From assembly GCA_029098085.1 (NCBI GenBank), contig JAQXNQ010000306.1, positions 1 to 5,307 of the forward strand: a stretch of 5,307 nucleotides of DNA, given 5' to 3'. Origin of the DNA: Oscillospiraceae bacterium. GTDB lineage: Bacteria; Bacillota; Clostridia; Oscillospirales; Ruminococcaceae. Below, in pieces: positions 1-5,307 of this stretch (the first letter of the stretch is position 1; each line of letters starts with the position of its first letter). A program made the position numbers and the translations under genes. The notes beneath the pieces are model-generated. The model was not told the DNA's origin, did not search any database, and was given only the letters and a program-made list of their open reading frames with translations.

Positions 1-518
<518 letters not shown>

Positions 519-540
519 AATAAATTCCTCCAGTTAAGAT

Positions 541-567
541 CCGCCGTCGATGATTTGAAAGCGGCGG
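541..567 (-). other. Hairpin in the grpE-dnaK gap, just upstream of the dnaK ribosome binding site
   Basis: CCGCCG (541-546) and CGGCGG (562-567) are perfectly complementary around a 15-nt loop, with one possible G-T closing pair inside. On the transcribed strand the stem ends about 9 nt before the GGAGG of dnaK. No T-run follows, so it is not a standard terminator. It may be an mRNA processing or stability element, or chance in GC-rich DNA. Confidence 0.4.
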
Positions 568-593
568 GCAAATTTTCTTTTGTATGCAAATGC

Positions 594-1205
594 TCAATCG
601 GGGTTTGCCACAGCCACCATGGCGTGGCGGATGATTTTGCCGTTCATCCGGTATCCCTTCTGCATGACAGCGGATACCACGTTGGCGCCCAGATCGGGGT
701 TTTCCACCCGGCTGACAGCGTAATGCAGTTCCGGGTCGAAGGGCTTGCCTTCCGCTTCGATTTCTTCAACGCCCATCTTGGTAAAAGCGGCCGTCATGGT
801 GTCAAAGATCATCTTGACGCCCTTGAAGAAGTTTTCATCGGAGCATCCGATTTTCAGCGCCCGTTCAAAGTTGTCGAGGATGGGCAGCAGCTCGGAAACG
901 CATTTGATCCGGGCGGTCAGGCCGATCTCCTCTTTTTCTTTGGTGGTGCGGCGGCGGTAATTGTCAAACTCAGCGATTTTCCGCAGCAGCTGGTCTTCCA
1001 GCTCAGCCACCCTGGCGGCAAGCTCTTCTGCGGAGGGACCGTCCTTTTTGTCCGCCGCTTCCTCGGGAGCTTCTGCGGCAGACTCGGCTTCAGGAGCGGC
1101 CTCGGGTTCTGCAGCAGCCTCAGGCTCTGCTGTTTCTGCAGCCGCTTCGGCGATCTGCTCTTCTGTGAGATTTTCTTTCTCTTCGTGATCCACTTTCTGG
1201 TTCAT
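594..1205 (-). CDS. grpE: Nucleotide exchange factor GrpE
   Basis: GrpE releases ADP from DnaK and so resets the chaperone cycle; it acts as a cytoplasmic dimer. The 203-residue product has the family layout. Residues 1-58 form an acidic, Ala/Glu/Pro-rich, probably disordered tail. Residues about 59-94 form a coiled coil ending in AEFDNYRRRTTKEKEE. Next comes the helical region with LLPILDNFERAL (106-117), then the C-terminal beta domain with the signature FDPELHYAV (156-164) and VMQKGYRMNGKIIRHAMVAV (180-199). The gene lies 36 nt after hrcA and 75 nt before dnaK, in one operon under CIRCE control. The start is uncertain: the ATG at 1205 directly abuts its AGAAAGG, leaving no spacer, whereas the in-frame GTG at 1193 (codon 5) has AAAGGA about 11 nt upstream and would give 199 residues. 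The tail is not conserved, so homology does not decide. Function is secure. Confidence 0.97.
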   Translation of the reverse strand: MNQKVDHEEKENLTEEQIAEAAAETAEPEAAAEPEAAPEAESAAEAPEEAADKKDGPSAEELAARVAELEDQLLRKIAEFDNYRRRTTKEKEEIGLTARIKCVSELLPILDNFERALKIGCSDENFFKGVKMIFDTMTAAFTKMGVEEIEAEGKPFDPELHYAVSRVENPDLGANVVSAVMQKGYRMNGKIIRHAMVAVANPD

Positions 1206-1226
1206 CCTTTCTGCCGGAAAGCCGGC
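1203..1226 (-). repeat. Hairpin plus Shine-Dalgarno cassette, copy 1 (before grpE)
   Basis: Read on the minus strand, this 24-nt segment is a 5-bp hairpin GCCGG-CTTT-CCGGC followed at once by AGAAAGGATG. It matches 3675-3698 on the plus strand at 23 of 24 positions; the only change is T to C in the loop. Here the final ATG is the upstream candidate start of grpE. Confidence 0.65.
1206..1212 (-). promoter_or_regulatory. Ribosome binding site of grpE, AGAAAGG, touching the ATG
   Basis: AGAAAGG lies directly against the ATG at 1203-1205 with no spacer, which is unfavourable for that start. Counting AAAGGA as the core leaves 11 nt to the in-frame GTG at 1191-1193. The site therefore argues for, but does not prove, the downstream GTG. 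Confidence 0.5.
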
Positions 1227-1241
1227 TCAAAGAGGTTACTG

Positions 1242-2327
1242 CTATCGTTCACCGGAAGGGGCGAGGTCCGTGGGACCCCGGCCTACCCGGCTTGGTTTGC
1301 TGCGGTCTTCGTCCAGTCCCTCGGTCATCAGGCGGGAGATGGTGTCGGACAGATACTCCACAAAGGGAAGCACCCTTCCGTAGTCCATCCGCAGAGGGCC
1401 CAGGACGGCCAGTGAACCAACGGTTCTGGTGCCCTGGCGATAGGGGGAAACGATCAGGGTGGAGCCTTCCACCGCAAAGGCGGTGTCCAGCTGGCCGAAG
1501 ATGACGGCGGTGCCATCGCTCTGCTTTTCCATCAGATCGCCCAGCTGCTGCCGGTTGTTCATCAGATCGGTATACTGGCCGCTCTGAAAGACACCCCGCC
1601 GCAAAAGGCTGGTTTCGTTTTTGATCTCGACTCTCTGCCGCCGAAGCTCCCGGGTGATGTCATAGACACCATAGAGCAGCGGCGCCAGCGCCACCGTGTA
1701 GCTTCCCAGCGCCAGTCCCAGCTCCACCAGCCGTTCATCGGTCAGATCATCGATCCGCATACCGACGAGGTTTTCCCGGATGAAGCGAAGGAAAAACGCG
1801 ATCTGTTCGCTCTGCAGATCAAATTCCAGACGGCAGACCCGGTTTTCCACCGCGCCGCCCGAGGTGATGACCAGAATGGCGTACAGCCGGCGTCCCGCCG
1901 GAAGAATATCCACCCGGGTGATGATGGCGTGACCCATCTCACTCATGGCGCTGACAATGGCGCAGTCGGTGAGCTTTGCCAGCAGATCCGTGGCGTTGGA
2001 AACCAAGGTACGGGGGTTCAGGTCTCCCTTCACAATCTGAGCTTCGATGATCTCGCGGTCCATGTCGGACAGCGGTTCCCGGCGCATCAGGTGGGAAATA
2101 TAGAACCGATAACCCAATCCGGTCGGAATCCGGCCTGCGGAGGTGTGGGGCTGAATCAGATAGCCCATCTTTTCCAGCGCGGCCATGTCATTGCGCACGG
2201 TAGCGGAAGAAATGGCGTGGTCAAACTGGTCGGCGATGACTTTGGAACCCACCGGCTCGCCGCTTTCAATGTAACGCTCGATCACCGATTTCAGAATCTT
2301 CAGTCTTCGCACGTCCGGCTCTTTCAC
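1242..2327 (-). CDS. hrcA: Heat-inducible transcription repressor HrcA
   Basis: HrcA is the dimeric repressor that binds CIRCE and holds down the groE and dnaK operons until heat stress titrates GroEL away from it (known for the family). The 361 residues show a winged helix at the N-terminus: the recognition region ISSATVRNDMAALEKMGYL (39-57) followed by HTSAGRIPTGLGYRFYISHL (61-80). The middle carries the GAF-like and inserted domains, and the C-terminus holds the family block from TAVIFGQ (273-279) through SPYRQGTRTVGSLAVLGPLRMDYGRV. A tail of about 24 polar residues follows, making the protein slightly longer than the usual 340-350. The start is GTG at 2327, because the overlapping ATG (2329) reads straight into TGA. 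GAGG lies only 2 nt upstream of the GTG, so initiation may be weak. It is first in the operon, with a CIRCE 36 nt upstream, so it should repress itself. Confidence 0.97.
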   Translation of the reverse strand: MKEPDVRRLKILKSVIERYIESGEPVGSKVIADQFDHAISSATVRNDMAALEKMGYLIQPHTSAGRIPTGLGYRFYISHLMRREPLSDMDREIIEAQIVKGDLNPRTLVSNATDLLAKLTDCAIVSAMSEMGHAIITRVDILPAGRRLYAILVITSGGAVENRVCRLEFDLQSEQIAFFLRFIRENLVGMRIDDLTDERLVELGLALGSYTVALAPLLYGVYDITRELRRQRVEIKNETSLLRRGVFQSGQYTDLMNNRQQLGDLMEKQSDGTAVIFGQLDTAFAVEGSTLIVSPYRQGTRTVGSLAVLGPLRMDYGRVLPFVEYLSDTISRLMTEGLDEDRSKPSRVGRGPTDLAPSGER

Positions 2328-2363
2328 ATCCTCACCCCGCTTTAAGAGTTGCGAACTTTTGGT

Positions 2364-2390
2364 TTAGCACTCTTATCTCCTGAGTGCTAA
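2364..2390 (-). promoter_or_regulatory. CIRCE operator (HrcA binding site)
   Basis: TTAGCACTC (2364-2372) and GAGTGCTAA (2382-2390) are separated by 9 nt. This is a perfect match to the CIRCE consensus TTAGCACTC-N9-GAGTGCTAA. It begins 5 nt downstream of the -10 box of the hrcA promoter, so it covers the expected transcription start, where bound HrcA would block RNA polymerase. Transcribed, it would also lie at the very 5' end of the mRNA. Confidence 0.98.
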
Positions 2391-2394
2391 GTAT

Positions 2395-2423
2395 AATTTA
2401 TCACGATTTGCCTGCCTTGTCAA
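2395..2423 (-). promoter_or_regulatory. Sigma-A-type promoter of the hrcA-grpE-dnaK operon
   Basis: On the minus strand TTGACA (2418-2423, perfect -35) is followed after exactly 17 nt by TAAATT (2395-2400, 4 of 6 to TATAAT). CIRCE overlaps the predicted start point near 2388. The stretch just upstream on the minus strand is A/T-rich, with eight A:T pairs at 2432-2439, and could act as an UP-like element. A vegetative promoter plus CIRCE is the known class I heat-shock arrangement. Confidence 0.88.
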
Positions 2424-2597
2424 GGAGAATCAAAAAAAATATCGTGAATAAAGAAAGAACTTTTTTGTTTACTTTGTTCATGAATGGCCGGATGGAGGAA
2501 GGCCGTCTGTTTTTGGGACGACATTCCGGCCAGAATCCGTTCCGGACGGCTGTCGGCAGGGCGTTCGCGAATTTTCCGGGCCGACGGATCAATCTTC
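2424..2597. other. Divergent intergenic region, no credible gene
   Basis: This stretch between the two divergent promoters has an A/T-rich left part (2424-2480) and a GC-rich right part (2481-2590). Open frames across it start at rare codons, lack ribosome binding sites, overlap promoters or genes, and resemble nothing I know. The right part holds three inverted-repeat pairs: GGCCGGA 2486-2492 with TCCGGCC 2525-2531, GCCGTC 2502-2507 with GACGGC 2545-2550, and GTCGGC 2552-2557 with GCCGAC 2580-2585. The last pair encloses the palindrome TTCGCGAA at 2564-2571. Their role is unknown. Confidence 0.5.
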
Positions 2598-2609
2598 TTG
2601 CAAAAAGAT
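2592..2609. promoter_or_regulatory. Candidate operator: 18-bp near-palindrome over the rpiR-type gene's -35 box
   Basis: ATCTTCTTGCAAAAAGAT is symmetric about 2600/2601, with 8 of 9 base pairs complementary; only C2597 and A2604 break symmetry. It contains the -35 TTGCAA, so a bound dimer would compete with RNA polymerase. RpiR-family proteins commonly bind inverted repeats near their own promoters. That this protein binds here is inference. Confidence 0.45.
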
Positions 2610-2625
2610 GAAAGTATGTTATAAT
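2598..2625 (+). promoter_or_regulatory. Extended -10 promoter for the RpiR-family regulator gene
   Basis: TGTTATAAT (2617-2625) is a perfect extended -10 (TGnTATAAT). Sixteen nt upstream lies TTGCAA (2598-2603), 4 of 6 to TTGACA. The start point would fall near 2632, giving a leader of roughly 120 nt before the ATG at 2755. In that leader CCTCTTT (2641-2647) and AAAGAGG (2722-2728) are complementary but far apart; I see no recognisable riboswitch. Confidence 0.8.
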
Positions 2626-2754
2626 GTGATTGGAATTTTGCCTCTTTCCTTATTATACCGGCGGAAGGGGCAGAGCATACGGTCCTCTCTTTTTCAGCAG
2701 GGAACAGCATGCAGAAAATCAAAAGAGGCGCTCAGGCGCAAAACGGAGTAAAAC

Positions 2755-3621
2755 ATGGATATTCTGGATAAGATTACAGAGGCACGCCCCACTTTTTCCA
2801 AGGGGCAGAAACGCATCGCAGATTTTATCACCAGTCATACGGACAAGGCTGCCTTCATGACGGCTGCCCGGATGGGCGCCACGGTCGGCGTCAGCGAATC
2901 CACGGTGGTGCGGTTTGCATATGAGCTGGGATTTGACGGCTATCCGGAGCTTTCCCGTTCGCTGCAGCAGATCATCAAAACCCAGCTGACCTCGGTGCAG
3001 CGGATTGCCGTCACAAGGGATCGCATCGGCGATGGGGATGTGCTGGAAAAGGTGCTTTCCTTTGACATGGACAAGATCCGCCGGACGCTGGAGGAAACCT
3101 CCCGTGAGGATTTTCAGGCGGCAGCGGAGGCCATTGCGGCGGCCCGCAACATCTATGTGATCGGTGACCGCAGCGCCGGCGCTCTGGCCAAATTCATCGA
3201 TTATTATTTCAGTCTGATGTTTGACAACGTGCGGCTGCTGCATACCTCCTCCACCAGTGAGCTGTACGAGCAGATGGTACGGGTCGGGCCGGAGGATGTC
3301 CTGATCGGCATCAGCTTCCCCCGGTACTCCACCCTGACGGTGCGGGCCTGCCGGTTTGCGGCCGATGCCGGAGCCACGGTGGTGGCCATTACCGACGGCA
3401 GCGGTTCGCCGCTGGCCAAGCTGGCCAATTACCTGCTGGCCGCCCGCAGTGATATGACCTCCTTTGTGGATTCGCTGGTGGCTCCCTTCAGCCTGGTGAA
3501 TGCTCTGATTGTGGCGGTGGGTCTGCTGAAGGAGCAGGAAGTGACCGATACCTTCGAGCGTCTGGAAAAGATCTGGTCGGAGTATTCGGTATACCAGGGT
3601 CCGACGCCGGACAAAAAATAA
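2755..3621 (+). CDS. MurR/RpiR-family transcriptional regulator with SIS domain
   Basis: This is a 288-residue cytoplasmic regulator, normal length for the family. The N-terminal RpiR helix-turn-helix domain (1-77) opens with ARPTFSKGQKRIADFI and carries the recognition region VGVSESTVVRFAYELGFDGY (44-63). A linker leads to a SIS (sugar isomerase) domain at about 118-258, with the phosphate-sugar loop VIGDRSAG (135-142), SFPRYST (187-193) and AITDGSGSPLAKLANY (211-226). SIS domains in this family sense phosphorylated sugars or amino sugars; the ligand here cannot be read from sequence. GGAG at 2745-2748, 6 nt before the ATG, fixes the start. No sugar gene lies nearby: hrcA is divergent and a flavoprotein follows after 81 nt, so the regulator may be autoregulated or act elsewhere. 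An extended -10 promoter and a near-palindromic candidate operator lie upstream. The family call is firm; the specific role is unknown. Confidence 0.93.
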   Translation: MDILDKITEARPTFSKGQKRIADFITSHTDKAAFMTAARMGATVGVSESTVVRFAYELGFDGYPELSRSLQQIIKTQLTSVQRIAVTRDRIGDGDVLEKVLSFDMDKIRRTLEETSREDFQAAAEAIAAARNIYVIGDRSAGALAKFIDYYFSLMFDNVRLLHTSSTSELYEQMVRVGPEDVLIGISFPRYSTLTVRACRFAADAGATVVAITDGSGSPLAKLANYLLAARSDMTSFVDSLVAPFSLVNALIVAVGLLKEQEVTDTFERLEKIWSEYSVYQGPTPDKK

Positions 3622-3626
3622 ACCCG

Positions 3627-3654
3627 AGCGGGGCGGCGCCTTGACCGTCCCGCT
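3627..3654 (+). other. Strong GC-rich hairpin between the regulator and the FAD protein gene
   Basis: AGCGGGGCGG (3627-3636) pairs with CCGTCCCGCT (3645-3654) over 10 bp with one G-T wobble and an 8-nt loop. It begins 5 nt after the stop codon of the regulator. The sequence that follows, GCAGTATTTTC, has only a weak T-run starting several bases after the stem. It could be a leaky terminator, an attenuator or a 3'-end stabiliser; a full intrinsic terminator is not shown. Confidence 0.5.
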
Positions 3655-3674
3655 GCAGTATTTTCAGGAGGCTT

Positions 3675-3698
3675 GCCGGCTTCCCGGCAGAAAGGATG
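3675..3698 (+). repeat. Hairpin plus Shine-Dalgarno cassette, copy 2 (before the FAD protein gene)
   Basis: A hairpin (TGCCGG 3674-3679, loop CTTC, CCGGCA 3684-3689) is followed by AGAAAGGATG. It is 23 of 24 identical to the segment upstream of grpE on the other strand. Here the final ATG is out of frame, and the true start lies 5 nt further on. A perfect AGGAGG (3666-3671) lies on the 5' side of the hairpin, too far from the ATG unless the hairpin folds. Confidence 0.65.
3690..3696 (+). promoter_or_regulatory. Ribosome binding site deciding the FAD protein start
   Basis: GAAAGGA ends 6 nt before the ATG at 3703, a normal spacing. It favours this ATG over the in-frame TTG at 3673, which would place the hairpin inside the coding region and add ten unconserved residues. 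It is part of the repeated cassette. Confidence 0.75.
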
Positions 3699-3702
3699 TG
3701 CC

Positions 3703-4947
3703 ATGTCGCTGATGCGAGATTTTCCCGATGTTCTGATTGTGGGCGGCGGGGCGGCCGGATTGATGGCGGCTGTGTCCGCCGGGCGGCTGGGCCGGTCGGT
3801 GTGGGTGCTGGAGCGCAACGCAAGACCTGCCCGCAAGGTGCTGATCACCGGAAAGGGCCGGTGCAATGTGACCAACAACTGCGATCTGGATGCGCTGATG
3901 GAGCACATCCCTCAGAATCCCAGATTCCTCTATTCCGCCTTTGCCGCCTTTTCTCCTGCGGATACCATGATCTTTTTCGAGGCGGCCGGAGTACCGCTGA
4001 AGACCGAACGGGGCAACCGGGTCTTTCCGGTCTCGGATAACGCCCGGGATATTGCGGATGCGCTGGTGCGGGAGGCCAGGGCTGCCGGAGCCCGGCTGCT
4101 GCAGGGAACCGCTTCGGAGCTGCTGGCAGAGAACGGGAGAGTGAGCGGCGTCCGCTGCGAGGACGGCAGCGAATACCGGGCGGCCTCGGTTATTCTGTGC
4201 TGCGGAGGCTGCTCCTATCCATTGACCGGTTCGGACGGCAGCGGCTGGACGCTGGCCGGGCAGGCCGGTCACAGCTGCACCCCCATCCGCCCCTCCCTGA
4301 TTCCGGTTCTTACCAGAGAGACCGATCCCAAAGAGATGATGGGCCTTTCCCTGCGCAATGTGACCCTGACCGTCCGGGAAAACGGAAAGGAGATCTTCTC
4401 CGAACTGGGGGAGCTGCTGTTTGCCCATTTCGGCGTCAGCGGCCCGCTGGTGCTGTCCGCCTCAGCTCATATGAGGAAGATGGGAACGGCCTCCTATGAA
4501 ATGCAGATAGATCTGAAGCCGGGACTGACCGAGGAGCAGCTGGACAAGCGGCTGCTGCGGGACTTTTCCCAGAATCTGAACCGGGACAGCATCAATGCCC
4601 TGGGCGCGCTGCTGCCCCGCAAGATGATCCCGGTGGTGCTGCGCCGGGCGGGGATTCCCTTTGACACAAAGGTACGGGATCTGACCCGTGAACAGCGTCA
4701 GGCGCTGCTCCGGGTGATCAAGGGCTTTTCCCTGACGCCGGTCGGCTTCCGTCCGGTGGAGGAGGCCATTGTCACCTCCGGCGGCGTGCCGGTGCGGGAG
4801 GTGAGTCCCAAGACCATGGAGTCCAGGCTCCTTCCGGGACTGTATTTTGCCGGAGAGATGCTGGATGTGGATGCCTATACCGGCGGCTTCAATCTGCAGA
4901 TCGCCTTTGCAACCGGCTGGCTGGCAGGACAGCATGCGGGCGACTGA
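3703..4947 (+). CDS. HI0933/YhiN/YtfP-family FAD-dependent protein, possible 23S rRNA dihydrouridine synthase (RdsA-like)
   Basis: The 414-residue product is a full-length HI0933-type flavoprotein, often annotated as an aminoacetone oxidase-family or NAD(P)/FAD-dependent oxidoreductase. Seen directly: an N-terminal Rossmann FAD loop VGGGAAG (13-19) ending in the acidic VLERN, the family hallmark KVLITGKGRCNVTNN (45-59), GGCSYPLTGSDGSG (168-181), GELLFAHFGVSGPLVL (236-251), and the C-terminal FAD-closing block PGLYFAGEMLDVDAYTGGFN (378-397) followed by LQIAFATGWLAG. As I recall, the E. coli member YhiN was recently renamed RdsA and shown to make dihydrouridine 2449 in 23S rRNA; whether this clostridial protein does the same is inference. 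No frameshift or missing motif is seen. It lies 81 nt after the RpiR-type regulator, behind two hairpins, and 48 nt before a flavin reductase-like gene, so it may share a transcript with either. Confidence 0.9.
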   Translation: MSLMRDFPDVLIVGGGAAGLMAAVSAGRLGRSVWVLERNARPARKVLITGKGRCNVTNNCDLDALMEHIPQNPRFLYSAFAAFSPADTMIFFEAAGVPLKTERGNRVFPVSDNARDIADALVREARAAGARLLQGTASELLAENGRVSGVRCEDGSEYRAASVILCCGGCSYPLTGSDGSGWTLAGQAGHSCTPIRPSLIPVLTRETDPKEMMGLSLRNVTLTVRENGKEIFSELGELLFAHFGVSGPLVLSASAHMRKMGTASYEMQIDLKPGLTEEQLDKRLLRDFSQNLNRDSINALGALLPRKMIPVVLRRAGIPFDTKVRDLTREQRQALLRVIKGFSLTPVGFRPVEEAIVTSGGVPVREVSPKTMESRLLPGLYFAGEMLDVDAYTGGFNLQIAFATGWLAGQHAGD

Positions 4948-4995
4948 GGATCCGCTTTGTCTGAGTGTTTCTCTATATTAAAAGGAGTGTGCGCT

Positions 4996-5307
4996 ATGAG
5001 AAAAAATTTCGGGCCGCAGACCTGGATGTACCCGATGCCGGTGCTGATCATCGGGAGCTATGACGGAAGCGGAAAGGCCGATGCCATGAACGCAGCCTGG
5101 GGCGGCATCTACGATGGCAATCAGGTGATCATTTCCCTCAGTGCGGATCATAAAACCACGAAGAATATTCTGGAGAAGAAGGCCTTTACGGTGAGCTTTG
5201 CGGATGCCGCTCATGTGGCGGCTGCCGATTATGTGGGTCTGGTGTCCGGCAGCAATACCCCGGATAAAATGGAGCGGGCCGGTTTTCATACGGTCAGAAG
5301 CGCCTTT
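4996..5307 (+). CDS. Flavin reductase-like (flavoredoxin-type) FMN-binding protein, N-terminal part
   Basis: Only the first 104 codons are present; the gene is open at the right edge, and relatives run to about 180-200 residues. The start RKNFGPQTWMYPMPVLIIGS (2-21), then NAAWGGI (32-38), the ISLSADHKTTKNILE stretch and the FTVSFADAAHVAAADYVGLV stretch, match the flavin reductase-like domain common in anaerobic Firmicutes. In this family FMN sits in a split barrel formed by a dimer, and members act as flavoredoxins or NAD(P)H:flavin reductases. Substrate and electron donor cannot be told from this fragment. AAAGGAG at 4981-4987, 8 nt before the ATG, fixes the start. It follows the FAD protein by 48 nt with no terminator visible, so co-transcription is plausible, and two adjacent flavoproteins hint at a redox link (inference). 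Confidence 0.9.
   Translation, partial: MRKNFGPQTWMYPMPVLIIGSYDGSGKADAMNAAWGGIYDGNQVIISLSADHKTTKNILEKKAFTVSFADAAHVAAADYVGLVSGSNTPDKMERAGFHTVRSAF

Noticed and set aside
1059..1150. Repetitive Ala/Glu/Pro-coding stretch in grpE as a tandem repeat or insertion
   Set aside because: An acidic low-complexity N-terminal tail is usual for GrpE in GC-rich genomes, and no exact DNA repeat unit stands out.
2344..2360. Small hairpin (AAGAGTT-GCG-AACTTTT) in the hrcA leader as an RNA thermosensor
   Set aside because: On the transcribed strand it has an A-C mismatch and mainly A-U pairs, and it does not cover the hrcA ribosome binding site; CIRCE already explains heat control.
2652..2657. Perfect TATAAT on the minus strand as a second hrcA promoter
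   Set aside because: No -35 match at 16-18 nt and no TG extension; the TTGACA promoter next to CIRCE explains the operon.
2384..2722. Small open frames on both strands in the divergent intergenic region
   Set aside because: They use TTG or poor starts, have no ribosome binding sites, overlap CIRCE or the promoters, and show no recognisable protein features.
2630..2860. A 76-codon plus-strand frame beginning near the regulator's transcription start
   Set aside because: It starts with TTG right at the predicted transcript start, overlaps the regulator in another frame, and has no ribosome binding site.
3673..3702. Upstream TTG start for the FAD protein (424 residues)
   Set aside because: The TTG lies 1 nt after AGGAGG, the added residues are not family-like, and the ATG at 3703 has a well-spaced GAAAGGA.
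3664..4935. Antisense open frames opposite the FAD protein gene
   Set aside because: Low-complexity His/Gln/Gly-rich translations opposite a well-conserved gene; they are shadows of its codon use.
4957..4979. Possible promoter TTGTCT/TATATT before the flavin reductase-like gene
   Set aside because: The spacer is only 11 nt, too short for sigma-A-type recognition.

Overview
The window looks like ordinary chromosome from a Gram-positive anaerobe of the class Clostridia, probably near Oscillospiraceae/Ruminococcaceae. The class-level call rests on three things: the hrcA-grpE-dnaK gene order behind a perfect CIRCE operator, a short-form DnaK that lacks the N-terminal insert typical of Gram-negative DnaK, and GC-rich coding sequence with AGGAGG-type ribosome binding sites. 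The family-level placement is inference from gene style only.

Left half (1-2423, minus strand): the class I heat-shock operon. A sigma-A-type promoter (TTGACA, 17 nt, TAAATT) faces left. Just downstream, over the expected transcription start, lies the CIRCE element, where HrcA binds. Next come hrcA (the repressor, GTG start), grpE (the nucleotide exchange factor) and the first 172 codons of dnaK, which runs off the left edge. HrcA represses its own operon, and GrpE recharges the DnaK chaperone made from the same transcript. Small hairpins precede the grpE and dnaK ribosome binding sites.

Middle (about 2424-2754): a divergent intergenic region without a credible gene. It holds an A/T-rich stretch upstream of the heat-shock promoter, a GC-rich cluster of inverted repeats, and a rightward extended -10 promoter whose -35 lies inside an 18-bp near-palindrome, a good candidate operator.

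Right half (2755-5307, plus strand): an RpiR/MurR-family regulator with a SIS domain, then an HI0933/YhiN/YtfP-type FAD protein (the family of the recently described 23S rRNA dihydrouridine synthase RdsA), then the start of a flavin reductase-like (flavoredoxin) FMN protein cut by the right edge. The spacing allows one transcription unit, but an 81-nt gap with two hairpins separates the regulator from the FAD protein.

I found no mobile element, CRISPR array, RNA gene or defence system, and nothing that clearly amounts to an undescribed system. The most unusual signal is a 24-nt hairpin-plus-Shine-Dalgarno segment that occurs twice, with 23 of 24 bases identical: once before grpE and once before the FAD protein gene, on opposite strands and in unrelated operons.
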